A stretch of DNA of 62,140 nucleotides. It comes from Ruminococcus sp. (GTDB lineage: Bacteria > Bacillota > Clostridia > Oscillospirales > Ruminococcaceae). Made by a program: the position numbers and the translations under genes. Every line of letters begins with the position of its first letter. Position 1 is the first letter of the stretch. Under the pieces are notes generated by a model. The model saw nothing but the letters and a program-made list of their open reading frames with translations. It was not told the DNA's origin and made no database searches. The stretch covers positions 1-62,140 of the forward strand of contig JAFTQW010000031.1 in assembly GCA_017462565.1 (NCBI GenBank), read 5' to 3'. Of this stretch, positions 26,877-35,708 are shown in pieces.

Positions 26877-27674
26877 ATGAATACTTTCACATATTATCCC
26901 GGCTGTACGCTCAGAACTAAGGCTAAAGATCTTGACGCATATGCAAGGTCTTCTGCCGAGGCTCTTGGAATCATTCTTGAAGAGCCGTCTGACTGGCAGT
27001 GCTGCGGAGGTGCTTACACGACCGCAACTAACGAAAACGCAACAAAGCTTTCCGCTGTAAGAACTCTTAATGCGGCAAAGGAACTCGGCAGACCACTTGT
27101 AACGGTCTGTTCAGCTTGTCACAATGTAATAAAACAGACAAATTACGATATTTCCCGTGATGAGCAGATGGCTTTTAAGATAAACAATTATCTTAAGCTT
27201 GACGAGCCTTATAACGGCGAAACTACCGTTTATCACTATCTTGAAATGCTCCGTGATGTTGTTGGATTTAATAATCTTGCACAAAAGGTTGTAAATCCGT
27301 TCAAGGGCAAAAAGATAGCTGCATATTACGGCTGTCTGCTTCTTCGTCCATCTAAGGCTCTGGCTATGGACGATCCTGAAAATCCTACTATAATGGAAGA
27401 TTTCATAAAGGCTATCGGCGGAACTCCTGTTATTTACGCTCAGAGAAACGAATGCTGCGGCGGATACATAACAATGGAGGATAAGGCTCAGGCTGCAAAA
27501 AGAAGCGGCGCAGTTATGAACAGCGCCGAGGATCAGGGAGCTGATATGGTAATAACAGCTTGTCCGCTCTGTCTTTACAATTTAAAGAAGAATTCCGGTT
27601 CTTCACTTCCTGTTTACTACTTTACAGAACTTCTTGCCGAGGCTCTTGGCTTAAAGGAGGCAAATAATGAATAA
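26877..27674 (+). CDS. hdrB: Heterodisulfide reductase-like subunit HdrB
   Basis: A 265-residue protein with two CCG domains that in HdrB bind a pair of non-cubane [4Fe-4S] clusters. The first has YYPGCTLRTKAKD and WQCCGGAYTT with SACHN later; the second has YYGCLLLRPSK, NECCGGYI and ACPLCLYNL, so both CCG sets are complete. In methanogens HdrB reduces CoM-S-S-CoB; in bacteria without those thiols its electron acceptor is unsettled. Here the nearby fumarate reductase suggests it passes electrons toward fumarate, directly or via a thiol. Its end overlaps hdrC by eight bases. Confidence 0.9.
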   Translation: MNTFTYYPGCTLRTKAKDLDAYARSSAEALGIILEEPSDWQCCGGAYTTATNENATKLSAVRTLNAAKELGRPLVTVCSACHNVIKQTNYDISRDEQMAFKINNYLKLDEPYNGETTVYHYLEMLRDVVGFNNLAQKVVNPFKGKKIAAYYGCLLLRPSKALAMDDPENPTIMEDFIKAIGGTPVIYAQRNECCGGYITMEDKAQAAKRSGAVMNSAEDQGADMVITACPLCLYNLKKNSGSSLPVYYFTELLAEALGLKEANNE

Positions 27675-28050
27675 GAATCTTCAGGAACAGGTTATCAGAA
27701 CAAGCGGCGTTAACGTTCTTAAATGTATGCGCTGCGGAAAATGCTCCGGAACCTGCCCTTCGTATGACGAAATGGAATATCATCCGCATCAGTTTGTATA
27801 TATGGTTGAAAAGGGCGATATTGAAAAGCTTATGAATTCAAAGTCGCTTTACAAGTGCCTGACCTGCTTTGCCTGCGTTGAAAGATGTCCGAGAAATGTC
27901 GAGCCGGCAAAGGTTGTTGAAGCTGTTCGTCTTGCAGCAGTTCGTCAGCAGGGGAATAATCACCTTATACCGGATCAGATCCCGGATATGCTTGATGATG
28001 ATCTGCCGCAGCAGGCTATTGTTACAGCGTTCAGAAAATACACTAAGTAA
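27667..28050 (+). CDS. hdrC: Heterodisulfide reductase-like subunit HdrC
   Basis: A 127-residue electron carrier subunit with two [4Fe-4S] sites, CMRCGKCSGTCP (about 19-30) and CLTCFACVERCP (about 66-77). It links HdrA to HdrB in known complexes. The ATG overlaps the hdrB 3' end, with AAGGAGG upstream, so translation is coupled. Short length matches HdrC of the HdrABC-FlxABCD type. Confidence 0.9.
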   Translation: MNKNLQEQVIRTSGVNVLKCMRCGKCSGTCPSYDEMEYHPHQFVYMVEKGDIEKLMNSKSLYKCLTCFACVERCPRNVEPAKVVEAVRLAAVRQQGNNHLIPDQIPDMLDDDLPQQAIVTAFRKYTK

Positions 28051-28065
28051 GGAGGAGATAATACT

Positions 28066-30057
28066 ATGCAGAGAATAGGTGTTTTTGTCTGTCACTGCGG
28101 TACGAATATCGCAGCTACAGTAGACGTTAAGGCTGTTGCAGAAGCTCTTGGACACGAACCGGGCGTTGTTATCTCCCGGGAGTATCAGTATATGTGTTCA
28201 GAATCCGGACAGAATCTCGTTAAGGACGCTATAAAAGAACACAATCTTTCAGGCGTTGTTATCTGTTCATGTTCGCCGAGAATGCACGAAAATACGTTCA
28301 GAAAGGCTGCCGCTGCTGCCGGACTGAATCCGTATCTTGTTGAAATAGCAAACATCCGTGAGCAGTGTTCATGGATTCACAAGGATATAGCTACAGCAAC
28401 TGAAAAGGCTGTAATACTTGGAAGAGCTGCAATCGCAAAGGTTCATCTCAACGCTCCTCTTACAGCAGGAGAGAGTCCCGTTGTTAAAAGAGCGCTCGTT
28501 ATCGGCGGAGGAATCGCCGGAATCCAGACTGCGCTTGATATTGCCGAGGCAGGCTTCGAGGTCGATATTGTAGAAAAAGAACCGACTATCGGCGGTAAAA
28601 TGGCTCAGATCGATAAAACTTTCCCGACTCTTGACTGTGCCGCTTGTATTCTCACACCTAAAATGGTTGAATGCTCACAGAACGAAAAGATACATATTCA
28701 CTCTTTCAGTGAAGTTACAGATGTCAAGGGATTTGTCGGAAACTTCAGCGTTACGATAAAGAAGAAGGCTCGCTACGTTGACGAGACTAAATGTACCGGA
28801 TGCGGACTTTGTACAGAAAAGTGTCCGATGAAGAACGTTCCCAATGAATTTAATATGGGACTTGATAACAGAAGAGCAGTTTATATTCCTTTCGCACAGG
28901 CAGTTCCGAAGGTTGCTACAATTGACCCGAATTACTGTATGATGCTTAAAACAGGCAAATGCGGAGTCTGCTCAAAGGTTTGCTCAGTTGGAGCTATTGA
29001 TTATAAGCAGCAGGATAAGTTTATAGAAGAAAAATACGGCGCAATCGTAGTTGCAACCGGATTCAATCCTATAAAGCTTGATAAATACGAGGAATTTGCA
29101 TATTCTCAGAGTCCTGACGTAGTTACTTCTCTCGAGCTTGAAAGACTTATGAATGCCGCAGGTCCTAACGGCGGAACGCTTCTTCGTCCTTCTGATAAAA
29201 CTCATCCGCATACTATCGTTTTCGTACAGTGTGTCGGTTCAAGATGCGACGACAGCAAGGGTAAGCCTTACTGCTCTAAGATCTGCTGTATGTATACCGC
29301 AAAGCACGCAATGCTTATCCGTGAGAAATATCCGGATACAGAAGTTTATGTTTTCTATATTGATGTTCGTACTCCCGGAAAGAACTTTGATGAATTCTAC
29401 AGAAGAGCCGTTGAGCAGTACAATGTTCACTATGTTAAGGGAATGGTCGGCAAGGTAACTCCTAAATCGGACGGTAAGCTTGACGTTCAGGCATCCGATC
29501 TGCTTGCCAACGAACAGCTTCATATCGACGCTGATATGGTCGTTCTCGCAGCAGCTATCGAACCGGACAAAACAGCTCGTCCGCTTGCAACAATGCTCAC
29601 AACACAGATGGATACGAACGATTTCTTCACAGAAGCTCATCCAAAGCTTCGTCCTGTTGAAAGCGCAACAGCAGGTATTTTCCTTTCCGGAGCTTGTCAG
29701 GGACCAAAGGATATTCCTGAAACTGTTGCTCAGGCAAGCGCCGCTGCTGCAAAGGCTATCGGACTTCTCTGTAAAAACAGCATCACCTGCAATCCATGTG
29801 TTGCTCATTCCAACGAGCTTATGTGTAATGGATGTTCTTCATGTGAAAAGGTTTGTCCGTACGGAGCTATCACATATCAGGATAAGGAATTCAGAATGCC
29901 CGACCGTACAACTGCAATACGCAGAGTTGCAAGCGTTAATCCTGCCGTTTGTCAGGGATGCGGAGCTTGTACGGTAGCTTGTCCATCAGGAGCTATGGAT
30001 CTTAACGGCTTCTCTAACAGTCAGATTATGGCGGAGGTAGACGCAATATGCAAGTAA
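28066..30057 (+). CDS. hdrA: Heterodisulfide reductase-like subunit HdrA (flavin-bifurcating)
   Basis: A 663-residue iron-sulfur flavoprotein, the bifurcating subunit of Hdr complexes. It has an N-terminal cluster motif (VFVCHCGTNIA, later CSPRMHENTFR), the FAD-binding GGGIAGIQTALDIAEAG (about 146-162), FPTLDCAACILTPKM, and a ferredoxin insert CTGCGLCTEKCP. The thioredoxin-reductase-like flavin domain ends with GSRCDDSKGKPYCSKICC, and a C-terminal two-cluster ferredoxin has CNGCSSCEKVCP and CQGCGACTVACP. All expected cysteines are present. In characterised systems the flavin splits electrons between ferredoxin and a high-potential acceptor. The stop overlaps the next ATG. Confidence 0.92.
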   Translation: MQRIGVFVCHCGTNIAATVDVKAVAEALGHEPGVVISREYQYMCSESGQNLVKDAIKEHNLSGVVICSCSPRMHENTFRKAAAAAGLNPYLVEIANIREQCSWIHKDIATATEKAVILGRAAIAKVHLNAPLTAGESPVVKRALVIGGGIAGIQTALDIAEAGFEVDIVEKEPTIGGKMAQIDKTFPTLDCAACILTPKMVECSQNEKIHIHSFSEVTDVKGFVGNFSVTIKKKARYVDETKCTGCGLCTEKCPMKNVPNEFNMGLDNRRAVYIPFAQAVPKVATIDPNYCMMLKTGKCGVCSKVCSVGAIDYKQQDKFIEEKYGAIVVATGFNPIKLDKYEEFAYSQSPDVVTSLELERLMNAAGPNGGTLLRPSDKTHPHTIVFVQCVGSRCDDSKGKPYCSKICCMYTAKHAMLIREKYPDTEVYVFYIDVRTPGKNFDEFYRRAVEQYNVHYVKGMVGKVTPKSDGKLDVQASDLLANEQLHIDADMVVLAAAIEPDKTARPLATMLTTQMDTNDFFTEAHPKLRPVESATAGIFLSGACQGPKDIPETVAQASAAAAKAIGLLCKNSITCNPCVAHSNELMCNGCSSCEKVCPYGAITYQDKEFRMPDRTTAIRRVASVNPAVCQGCGACTVACPSGAMDLNGFSNSQIMAEVDAICK

Positions 30058-30494
30058 ATGATAATAAAGAATTTCAGCCGCTGATCGTTGCATTCTGCTG
30101 TAACTGGTGTTCCTACGCAGGAGCCGATCTTTCAGGCACAAACAGACTTAATTACCCGACAAATGTTAAAATCATAAGAGTCCCATGCTCATGCCGTGTA
30201 AATCCTATGTTTATTCTTCGTGCTTTCCAGAGAGGCGCTGACGGAGTTATTCTCTGCGGCTGTCATCCCGGCGACTGCCACTATACTTCAGGAAATTACT
30301 TTACACGCCGCAGGATGACTCTTCTTTTCAGTATGCTTGACTTCCTCGGAATCGAGCGTGACCGTACAAGAGTTGAATGGGTTTCCGCTGCTGAAGGCGC
30401 AAAATTCGCAGCAACTATGAACGAGTTTACCGAAGCTGTTAAAAAGCTCGGACCTAACCGCAGATTGGAGGATTTACGATGCAAGAAGCAATGA
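30048..30494 (+). CDS. flxD: MvhD/FlxD-type iron-sulfur subunit
   Basis: A 148-residue MvhD-family protein carrying a [2Fe-2S] cluster. The cysteines are in FCCNWCSYAGADLSGTN, RVPCSCRVNP and LCGCHPGDCHY. MvhD delivers electrons from a hydrogenase or, in Flx systems, from the NADH module to HdrA. It overlaps hdrA by ten bases and flxC by sixteen, consistent with a tightly coupled complex. No hydrogenase genes are near, so the electron donor should be the FlxA module below. Confidence 0.9.
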   Translation: MQVNDNKEFQPLIVAFCCNWCSYAGADLSGTNRLNYPTNVKIIRVPCSCRVNPMFILRAFQRGADGVILCGCHPGDCHYTSGNYFTRRRMTLLFSMLDFLGIERDRTRVEWVSAAEGAKFAATMNEFTEAVKKLGPNRRLEDLRCKKQ

Positions 30495-31450
30495 TCAATA
30501 AAGCAAAGCAGCTTCTGGCTGATGGAACAGTGAATCGTGTGATCGGCTGGAAAAAGGGCGAATTCGTATACGATATTACTCCGGCAATTTTTGAAACAGC
30601 AGAGGAGCTTGACGCTGATTTCGTTTACAATGAATTTACTGCTGCAAACGTTTCAAAATACCTTGTGAAGGAAAGCAAAAAAGAGGGTAAGATCCTTGCC
30701 TTCCTCAAACCCTGCGATACATACAGCCTTAATCAGCTCACAAAAGAGCACAGAGTTAACCGTGATAACATTTATGTTGTGGGAATTCCCGGCGGCCCTA
30801 AGCTTGACGCTGAAAAGATAAAGGCAAAGGGAATCACAGGCATCACAGGAATCAAGAATGAGAACTATACTTTGAAAATCGAAACAGTTTACGGCGAGCA
30901 GACAATGCCTTTCTATGAAGCTATAAGCGATAAGTGTGCATCCTGCAAGAGCAAAAAGCACGTTACTTATGATGAACTTATCGGCGAGGACGGCGATGTT
31001 CTTGAATCCAACCGCTTCGATATGGTTGAAAAACTCGAGAATATGACAGCTCAGGAGCGCTATGATTTCTGGAGAGCCGAACTTTCTAAATGTATACGCT
31101 GCAATGCCTGCCGCAACGTCTGTCCGGCTTGCACCTGTGAAAAGTGCGTATTTGATAATCCGGAGTCAGGAGTTGAGAATAAAGCTGCTTCAAACAGCTT
31201 TGAAGAGAATATGTTCCACATTATCCGTGCGTTTCATGTTGCCGGAAGATGTACAGACTGCGGTGAATGCTCAAGAGTTTGCCCTCAGAATATTCCTCTT
31301 CATCTCCTTAACAGAAAGTTTATCAAAGATATCAATTCGCTTTACGGCGAATATCAGGCAGGCGAGGATACTACAACAAAAGCTCCTCTCAATGCTTATA
31401 CTACAGATGACTGCGAAGCAAGTATCGTTCACGAAAGGGGTGTTGAATAA
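30479..31450 (+). CDS. flxC: FlxC-like iron-sulfur protein
   Basis: A 323-residue protein with an F420-hydrogenase-beta-like N-terminal half (AFLKPCDTYSLNQL, CASCKSKKHVTYDELIGED) and two ferredoxin-type sites, CIRCNACRNVCPAC (about 205-218) and CTDCGECSRVCP (about 258-269). This matches the extra iron-sulfur subunit in bacterial HdrABC-FlxABCD loci. FlxB and FlxC labels are interchangeable in places; the assignment here is by order. Its stop and the next start overlap as TAATG. Confidence 0.75.
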   Translation: MQEAMINKAKQLLADGTVNRVIGWKKGEFVYDITPAIFETAEELDADFVYNEFTAANVSKYLVKESKKEGKILAFLKPCDTYSLNQLTKEHRVNRDNIYVVGIPGGPKLDAEKIKAKGITGITGIKNENYTLKIETVYGEQTMPFYEAISDKCASCKSKKHVTYDELIGEDGDVLESNRFDMVEKLENMTAQERYDFWRAELSKCIRCNACRNVCPACTCEKCVFDNPESGVENKAASNSFEENMFHIIRAFHVAGRCTDCGECSRVCPQNIPLHLLNRKFIKDINSLYGEYQAGEDTTTKAPLNAYTTDDCEASIVHERGVE

Positions 31451-32469
31451 TGCTCAGAATTGCGATTGATAAAATTGACAGTCTTTTTGATGCAATTGCA
31501 GAAAAACAGACTCTTTATATTCCTGTTGACCGTGAAGACGGAGCTGCTGAATATAAAAAATATGAGAGCGGAATGAAAATGAGCAATTCTCTTAACACAC
31601 TCAGAAGTGCAAAGGATTTCTTCTTCCCTCAGACAGAGAATCTTGTTGAATTTAAAATGGAAGGCAAGCAGATCGAAGTAAAGGATATTCGTGAAGAATC
31701 TGAAGATTTCGTGATTTTCGGCGTTCGTGCCTGTGATGCAAGAAGTTTCTCCATTCTCGATAAAGTTTATCTTGTTGATCCGGTGGACAGCTTCTATAAA
31801 AACAGACGTGATCACGGTGTTGTAGTTTCAATGGCTTGCACACGTCCGGCTGAGACCTGCTTCTGTTCAGCTTTCGGAATTGATCCGACTGCTCCGGAGG
31901 GAGACGTTTCCTGCTGGAATGATGGAAGTTATATATACTTTGAGGCAAATACGGAAAAAGGAAAAGCATTTGTCGATTCTATCTCTTCTCTCCTTGAAGA
32001 CGGAGACGCTTCAAGCCTTGAAAATGTTAAGGCTGAAACAAAGAGAATTCTCTCGCTTCTTCCGCTTTCAAATCTTTCAACAGATTCGTTCGGCGGCGAC
32101 AAGCTTAATGAGTATTTTAATTCTGAAAAGTGGGCTGAGCTTTCAGAAAGCTGCATTGGATGCGGAACCTGTACGTTCGTCTGCCCGACCTGTCAGTGCT
32201 ATGATATAAAGGATTTCAATACGGGAAACGGCATAAAACGTTTCCGCTGCTGGGATTCATGTATGTATTCTGATTTTACAAAAATGGCTCACGGAAATCC
32301 GAGAATTTCTCAGCTTGAGCGTTTCCGTCAGAGATTTATGCATAAGCTTGTATATTTCCCGGCAAACAACAACGGCGAATTCGGATGCGTAGGATGCGGA
32401 AGATGCCTTTCAAAGTGTCCTATTTCAATGAATATCGTTAAGGTAATGAAAGCATTGGAGGTTAAGTAA
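31450..32469 (+). CDS. flxB: FlxB-like iron-sulfur protein (AsrA/HydB type)
   Basis: A 339-residue protein resembling the beta subunit of sulfhydrogenases and anaerobic sulfite reductase A. The N-terminal part has FGVRACDARSFSILDKVY and CTRPAETCFCSAFGIDP. The C-terminal half carries CIGCGTCTFVCPTCQCYD (about 236-253) and CVGCGRCLSKCPIS (about 316-329). These clusters would connect the flavin subunit that follows to the rest of the complex. TAATG overlaps occur at both ends. Confidence 0.8.
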   Translation: MLRIAIDKIDSLFDAIAEKQTLYIPVDREDGAAEYKKYESGMKMSNSLNTLRSAKDFFFPQTENLVEFKMEGKQIEVKDIREESEDFVIFGVRACDARSFSILDKVYLVDPVDSFYKNRRDHGVVVSMACTRPAETCFCSAFGIDPTAPEGDVSCWNDGSYIYFEANTEKGKAFVDSISSLLEDGDASSLENVKAETKRILSLLPLSNLSTDSFGGDKLNEYFNSEKWAELSESCIGCGTCTFVCPTCQCYDIKDFNTGNGIKRFRCWDSCMYSDFTKMAHGNPRISQLERFRQRFMHKLVYFPANNNGEFGCVGCGRCLSKCPISMNIVKVMKALEVK

Positions 32470-33314
32470 TGAACGCTAATGATACATTAATCCCGCATAT
32501 CGGAGTCGTTACTGATATCAGAATTGATACTCCCGATGTAAAGACTTTCAGAGTCAACGCAATAAACGCAGACGGAACGGTCGGCGGAAAGGTTTTCGAG
32601 CATATGCCCGGTCAGTGCGCAATGCTTTCTATTCCCGGAGTAGGCGAGGCTATGTTTTCCATAACTTCCTCTCCTACAAATAAGGAATTTATGGAATTCA
32701 GCATCAAGAAATGCGGCTGCCTTACAAACTGGCTTCACGCTATGGATGTTGGACAGCAGATCACTATAAGAGGACCTTACGGCAATGCTTTCCCTGTGGA
32801 AACAGAGCTGAAAGGCAAGGATCTTCTGTTTATCGCCGGAGGAATCGGTCTTGCTCCGCTCCGTTCGGTAATAAATTATGTTCGTGATAACAGAGCAAAC
32901 TACGGTGACGTTCAGATCGTTTACGGTTCCCGTTCTATGGATGATCTGGTTGATTACAAAGAGATCATTGATGAATGGATGACTGATGACGGAATCGAAG
33001 TCAATCTCACTATAGACAGAGAACAGGAAGGATGGGACGGTCACGTTGGATTCGTTCCAAATTATGTAAAGGAACTTAATCCGTCCTTAAACAAAACTGT
33101 CCTTATTTGCGGACCTCCGATCATGATCAAGTTCACGCTTAACGGTCTTAAGGAGCTTGGTTTCACTGAAACTCAGGTTTATACAACTATGGAGCTTCGC
33201 ATGAAATGCGGAGTCGGCAAGTGCGGACGCTGCAACATCGGAAATAAGTATGTCTGCAAGGACGGTCCTGTTTTCCGTTTTGACGAACTGGGCGAACTGC
33301 CTGACGAATATTAA
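32469..33314 (+). CDS. flxA: FlxA-like FAD/NAD(P)H oxidoreductase subunit
   Basis: A 281-residue ferredoxin-NADP reductase-fold protein of the AsrB/HydG type. FAD binding is suggested by MPGQCAMLSIPG and FSITSSP; the nucleotide-binding site is IAGGIGLAPLRSVINYV (about 118-134) and LICGPPIMIKF. A C-terminal [2Fe-2S] site has CGVGKCGRCNIG plus VCKDGP. It is the likely NADH (or NADPH) entry point of the Hdr-Flx complex. Cofactor preference cannot be told by eye. Confidence 0.85.
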   Translation: MNANDTLIPHIGVVTDIRIDTPDVKTFRVNAINADGTVGGKVFEHMPGQCAMLSIPGVGEAMFSITSSPTNKEFMEFSIKKCGCLTNWLHAMDVGQQITIRGPYGNAFPVETELKGKDLLFIAGGIGLAPLRSVINYVRDNRANYGDVQIVYGSRSMDDLVDYKEIIDEWMTDDGIEVNLTIDREQEGWDGHVGFVPNYVKELNPSLNKTVLICGPPIMIKFTLNGLKELGFTETQVYTTMELRMKCGVGKCGRCNIGNKYVCKDGPVFRFDELGELPDEY

Positions 33315-33330
33315 AAAGGAGCATCTAAGC

Positions 33331-34014
33331 ATGGAAAATATGGTAAATGTTTATCTGTTCGGCAAAAAGTATGAAGTGCCGGCAGGTCTTACAATAATGA
33401 CAGCTATGGAATATGCAGGCTATGAGCTTGTAAGAGGCTGCGGCTGCCGCAACGGTTTCTGCGGAGCTTGTGCAACAATTTACAGAATCAAGGATAAGCA
33501 GGAGCTTCATGCCTGTCTCGCTTGTCAGACAGAAGTTCAGGAGGGAATGTATGTCGCTACGCTTCCTTTCTTCCCGCTTGTAAAGCAGGTTTACAACATA
33601 AATGAAATCAAGCCCACAGAGCAGATAATGATGCAGCTCTATCCTGAGATTTACTGCTGTATCGGCTGTAATGCCTGCACAAAGGCTTGTACTCAGGAGT
33701 TGAACGTTATGCAGTATATTGCATATGCTCAGAGAGGCGAGTACGATAAGTGCGCCGAGGAGTCTTTCGACTGCGTAATGTGCGGAGTATGTTCTTCACG
33801 CTGTCCAGCCGGAATTTCTCATCCGCAGGTAGCTATGCTTGCAAGAAGACTTAATGGTAAATATATCGCTCCTGAATGCGAGCACCTTGCTGATCGTGTA
33901 AAAGAAATCAACGAAGGTATCTTTGATGAAAAGATCGCAGAGCTTATGGCTAAGTCGGTTGACAATATACAGGAAGTTAAAGACCTGTATAATTCCCGTG
34001 AGATCGAAAAGTAA
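33331..34014 (+). CDS. frdB: Soluble fumarate reductase iron-sulfur subunit
   Basis: Start chosen at ATG 33331 (MENMVNVYLFGKKYEV) after AAAGGAG; an earlier in-frame start would overlap flxA by 65 bases. The 227-residue protein has a plant-type [2Fe-2S] domain (RGCGCRNGFCGAC...CLACQ, about 30-66) and an alpha-helical domain with CIGCNACTKACTQ and CVMCGVCSSRCPAG (about 110-160). This is the SdhB/FrdB layout, but the opening is of the TfrB kind and there is no CCG (HdrD-like) extension. No membrane anchor gene follows, so it should be soluble and receive electrons from the Hdr-Flx complex. Confidence 0.85.
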   Translation: MENMVNVYLFGKKYEVPAGLTIMTAMEYAGYELVRGCGCRNGFCGACATIYRIKDKQELHACLACQTEVQEGMYVATLPFFPLVKQVYNINEIKPTEQIMMQLYPEIYCCIGCNACTKACTQELNVMQYIAYAQRGEYDKCAEESFDCVMCGVCSSRCPAGISHPQVAMLARRLNGKYIAPECEHLADRVKEINEGIFDEKIAELMAKSVDNIQEVKDLYNSREIEK

Positions 34015-34028
34015 GGAGGAGTATTGAT

Positions 34029-35633
34029 ATGTATAAAATCGAAAAGCTGAACGAGCTTGCAAAGGTTGTTGCTGAAAAAAGAGCTGAAAATGCAAGTCTT
34101 GAGCCAAGAAGAATGACAGCAGAAGAAAAGGATACCCTTCTTGCAACATTTCACCCTGATTATAAGCAGGATGAGTTCACAGTGCTTTCAGCAGGCGTAA
34201 ACAAGGGCGATAAGGTTCCTACTCAGCTTGCAGAACTTCTTCAGGGCAAAAGCAGAATCAGTGCATCAGACGTTGATTTAAGCAATCCTGATTACGACAC
34301 TGATGTTCTTATTATCGGCGGCGGCGGCGCAGGCGCATCTGCTGCTATCGAAGCTGACGAAGCCGGAGCAAAGGCAATGATCGTTACAAAGCTTCGTATC
34401 GGTGACGCAAACACAATGATGGCAGAGGGCGGTATTCAGGCTGCTGACAAGCCGAACGATTCTCCGGCTATTCATTACCTCGATGCGTTCGGCGGCGGAC
34501 ATTTTGCCGCTAAGCCTGAGCTTGTCAAGAAGCTTGTTACTAAGGCTCCGGAAGCAATTCAGTGGCTCAATAAGCTTGGTGTTGAATTTGATAAAGAAGC
34601 AGACGGAACTATGGTTACTACTCATGGCGGCGGCACATCCAGAAAGAGAATGCACGCTGCTAAGGATTATTCCGGTGCAGAGATCATGAGAACTCTTCGT
34701 GACGAGGTTCTCAACAGAGGAATTCCTGTAGTTGATTTTACAGCCGCAATCGAGATCATTCTTGATGAAAACGGAAAGGCTGCCGGCGCTGTTCTTATGA
34801 ACATGGAAACAAAGGAGCTTCTTGTTGCAAGAGCTAAAACAGTTATCATCGCAACAGGCGGTGCAGGACGTCTTCACTACCAGGGCTTCCCGACTTCAAA
34901 CCACTACGGTGCAACAGCTGACGGTCTTATTCTTGGCTACAGAGTCGGCGCAAAGCTTCTTTATGCTGATACTCTTCAGTATCATCCTACAGGAACAGGC
35001 TATCCGGAGCAGATCTTCGGTGCTCTTGTAACTGAAAAGGTTCGTTCGCTCGGCGCAAAGCTTGTTAATATCGACGGCGAAGTATTCATGCATCCGCTTG
35101 AAACTCGTGATGTAACAGCAGCTTCTATCATTCGTGAGTGTACAGCAAGAAATAAGGGAGTTGAAACATCTCTTGGCAAGGCAGTATGGCTCGATACTCC
35201 TATGATCGAATACAAGAACGGCGAGGGAACTATCGAAAAGAGAATCCCTGCAATGATGAGAATGTTCGGTAAATACGGAATTGATATCCGTAAGGAACCG
35301 ATTCTTGTATATCCGACTCTTCATTATCAGAACGGCGGACTTGATATTTCTGATGACTGTGCTACAGGCGTTGAGAATCTTTATGCAGCCGGAGAGGTTG
35401 CCGGAGGTATACACGGCAGAAACAGACTTATGGGAAATTCACTCCTTGATGTAATTGTATTTGGCAGAAATGCCGGAATTTACGCAGCTGCAAAGGCAAA
35501 GGAAACGGCTGTTCCTGAAAAACTCACACTTGCTCATATTGATAAATTTAACAAGGAACTTGCTGAGGCAGGAATTCAGAATGAAACTGCATCACCAATG
35601 CTCCTTCCCCATTATGCAAGAAAGTCAAAATAA
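34029..35633 (+). CDS. frdA: Soluble fumarate reductase flavoprotein subunit
   Basis: A 534-residue FAD protein that should reduce fumarate to succinate. It has an unusual N-terminal extension of about 95 residues, then the dinucleotide fold VLIIGGGGAGASAAIEADEAG. The segment ANTMMAEGGIQAA is where membrane FrdA has the His that holds FAD covalently (SHTxAAEGG); here that residue is Asn, so FAD is probably non-covalent. Substrate-site motifs TLHYQNGG, HPTGTGYP and GIHGRNRLMGNSLLD are kept. An L-aspartate oxidase role is the main alternative, but no nadA or nadC is near, and frdB directly precedes it. Confidence 0.87.
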   Translation: MYKIEKLNELAKVVAEKRAENASLEPRRMTAEEKDTLLATFHPDYKQDEFTVLSAGVNKGDKVPTQLAELLQGKSRISASDVDLSNPDYDTDVLIIGGGGAGASAAIEADEAGAKAMIVTKLRIGDANTMMAEGGIQAADKPNDSPAIHYLDAFGGGHFAAKPELVKKLVTKAPEAIQWLNKLGVEFDKEADGTMVTTHGGGTSRKRMHAAKDYSGAEIMRTLRDEVLNRGIPVVDFTAAIEIILDENGKAAGAVLMNMETKELLVARAKTVIIATGGAGRLHYQGFPTSNHYGATADGLILGYRVGAKLLYADTLQYHPTGTGYPEQIFGALVTEKVRSLGAKLVNIDGEVFMHPLETRDVTAASIIRECTARNKGVETSLGKAVWLDTPMIEYKNGEGTIEKRIPAMMRMFGKYGIDIRKEPILVYPTLHYQNGGLDISDDCATGVENLYAAGEVAGGIHGRNRLMGNSLLDVIVFGRNAGIYAAAKAKETAVPEKLTLAHIDKFNKELAEAGIQNETASPMLLPHYARKSK

Positions 35634-35651
35634 AAAATTAAATGAATTAAT

Positions 35652-35674
35652 GGGACGCTCTGAAAAAGCGTCCC
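35652..35674 (+). other. Stem-loop between frdA and the carrier gene
   Basis: An 8-bp perfect stem (GGGACGCT / AGCGTCCC) with a seven-base loop has no T tract after it. It may stabilise the upstream mRNA or partly attenuate the carrier gene 35 bases downstream. Confidence 0.55.
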
Positions 35675-35708
35675 ACAAATTTGTATAAAGAAAGCAGAGT
35701 GATAAAAA

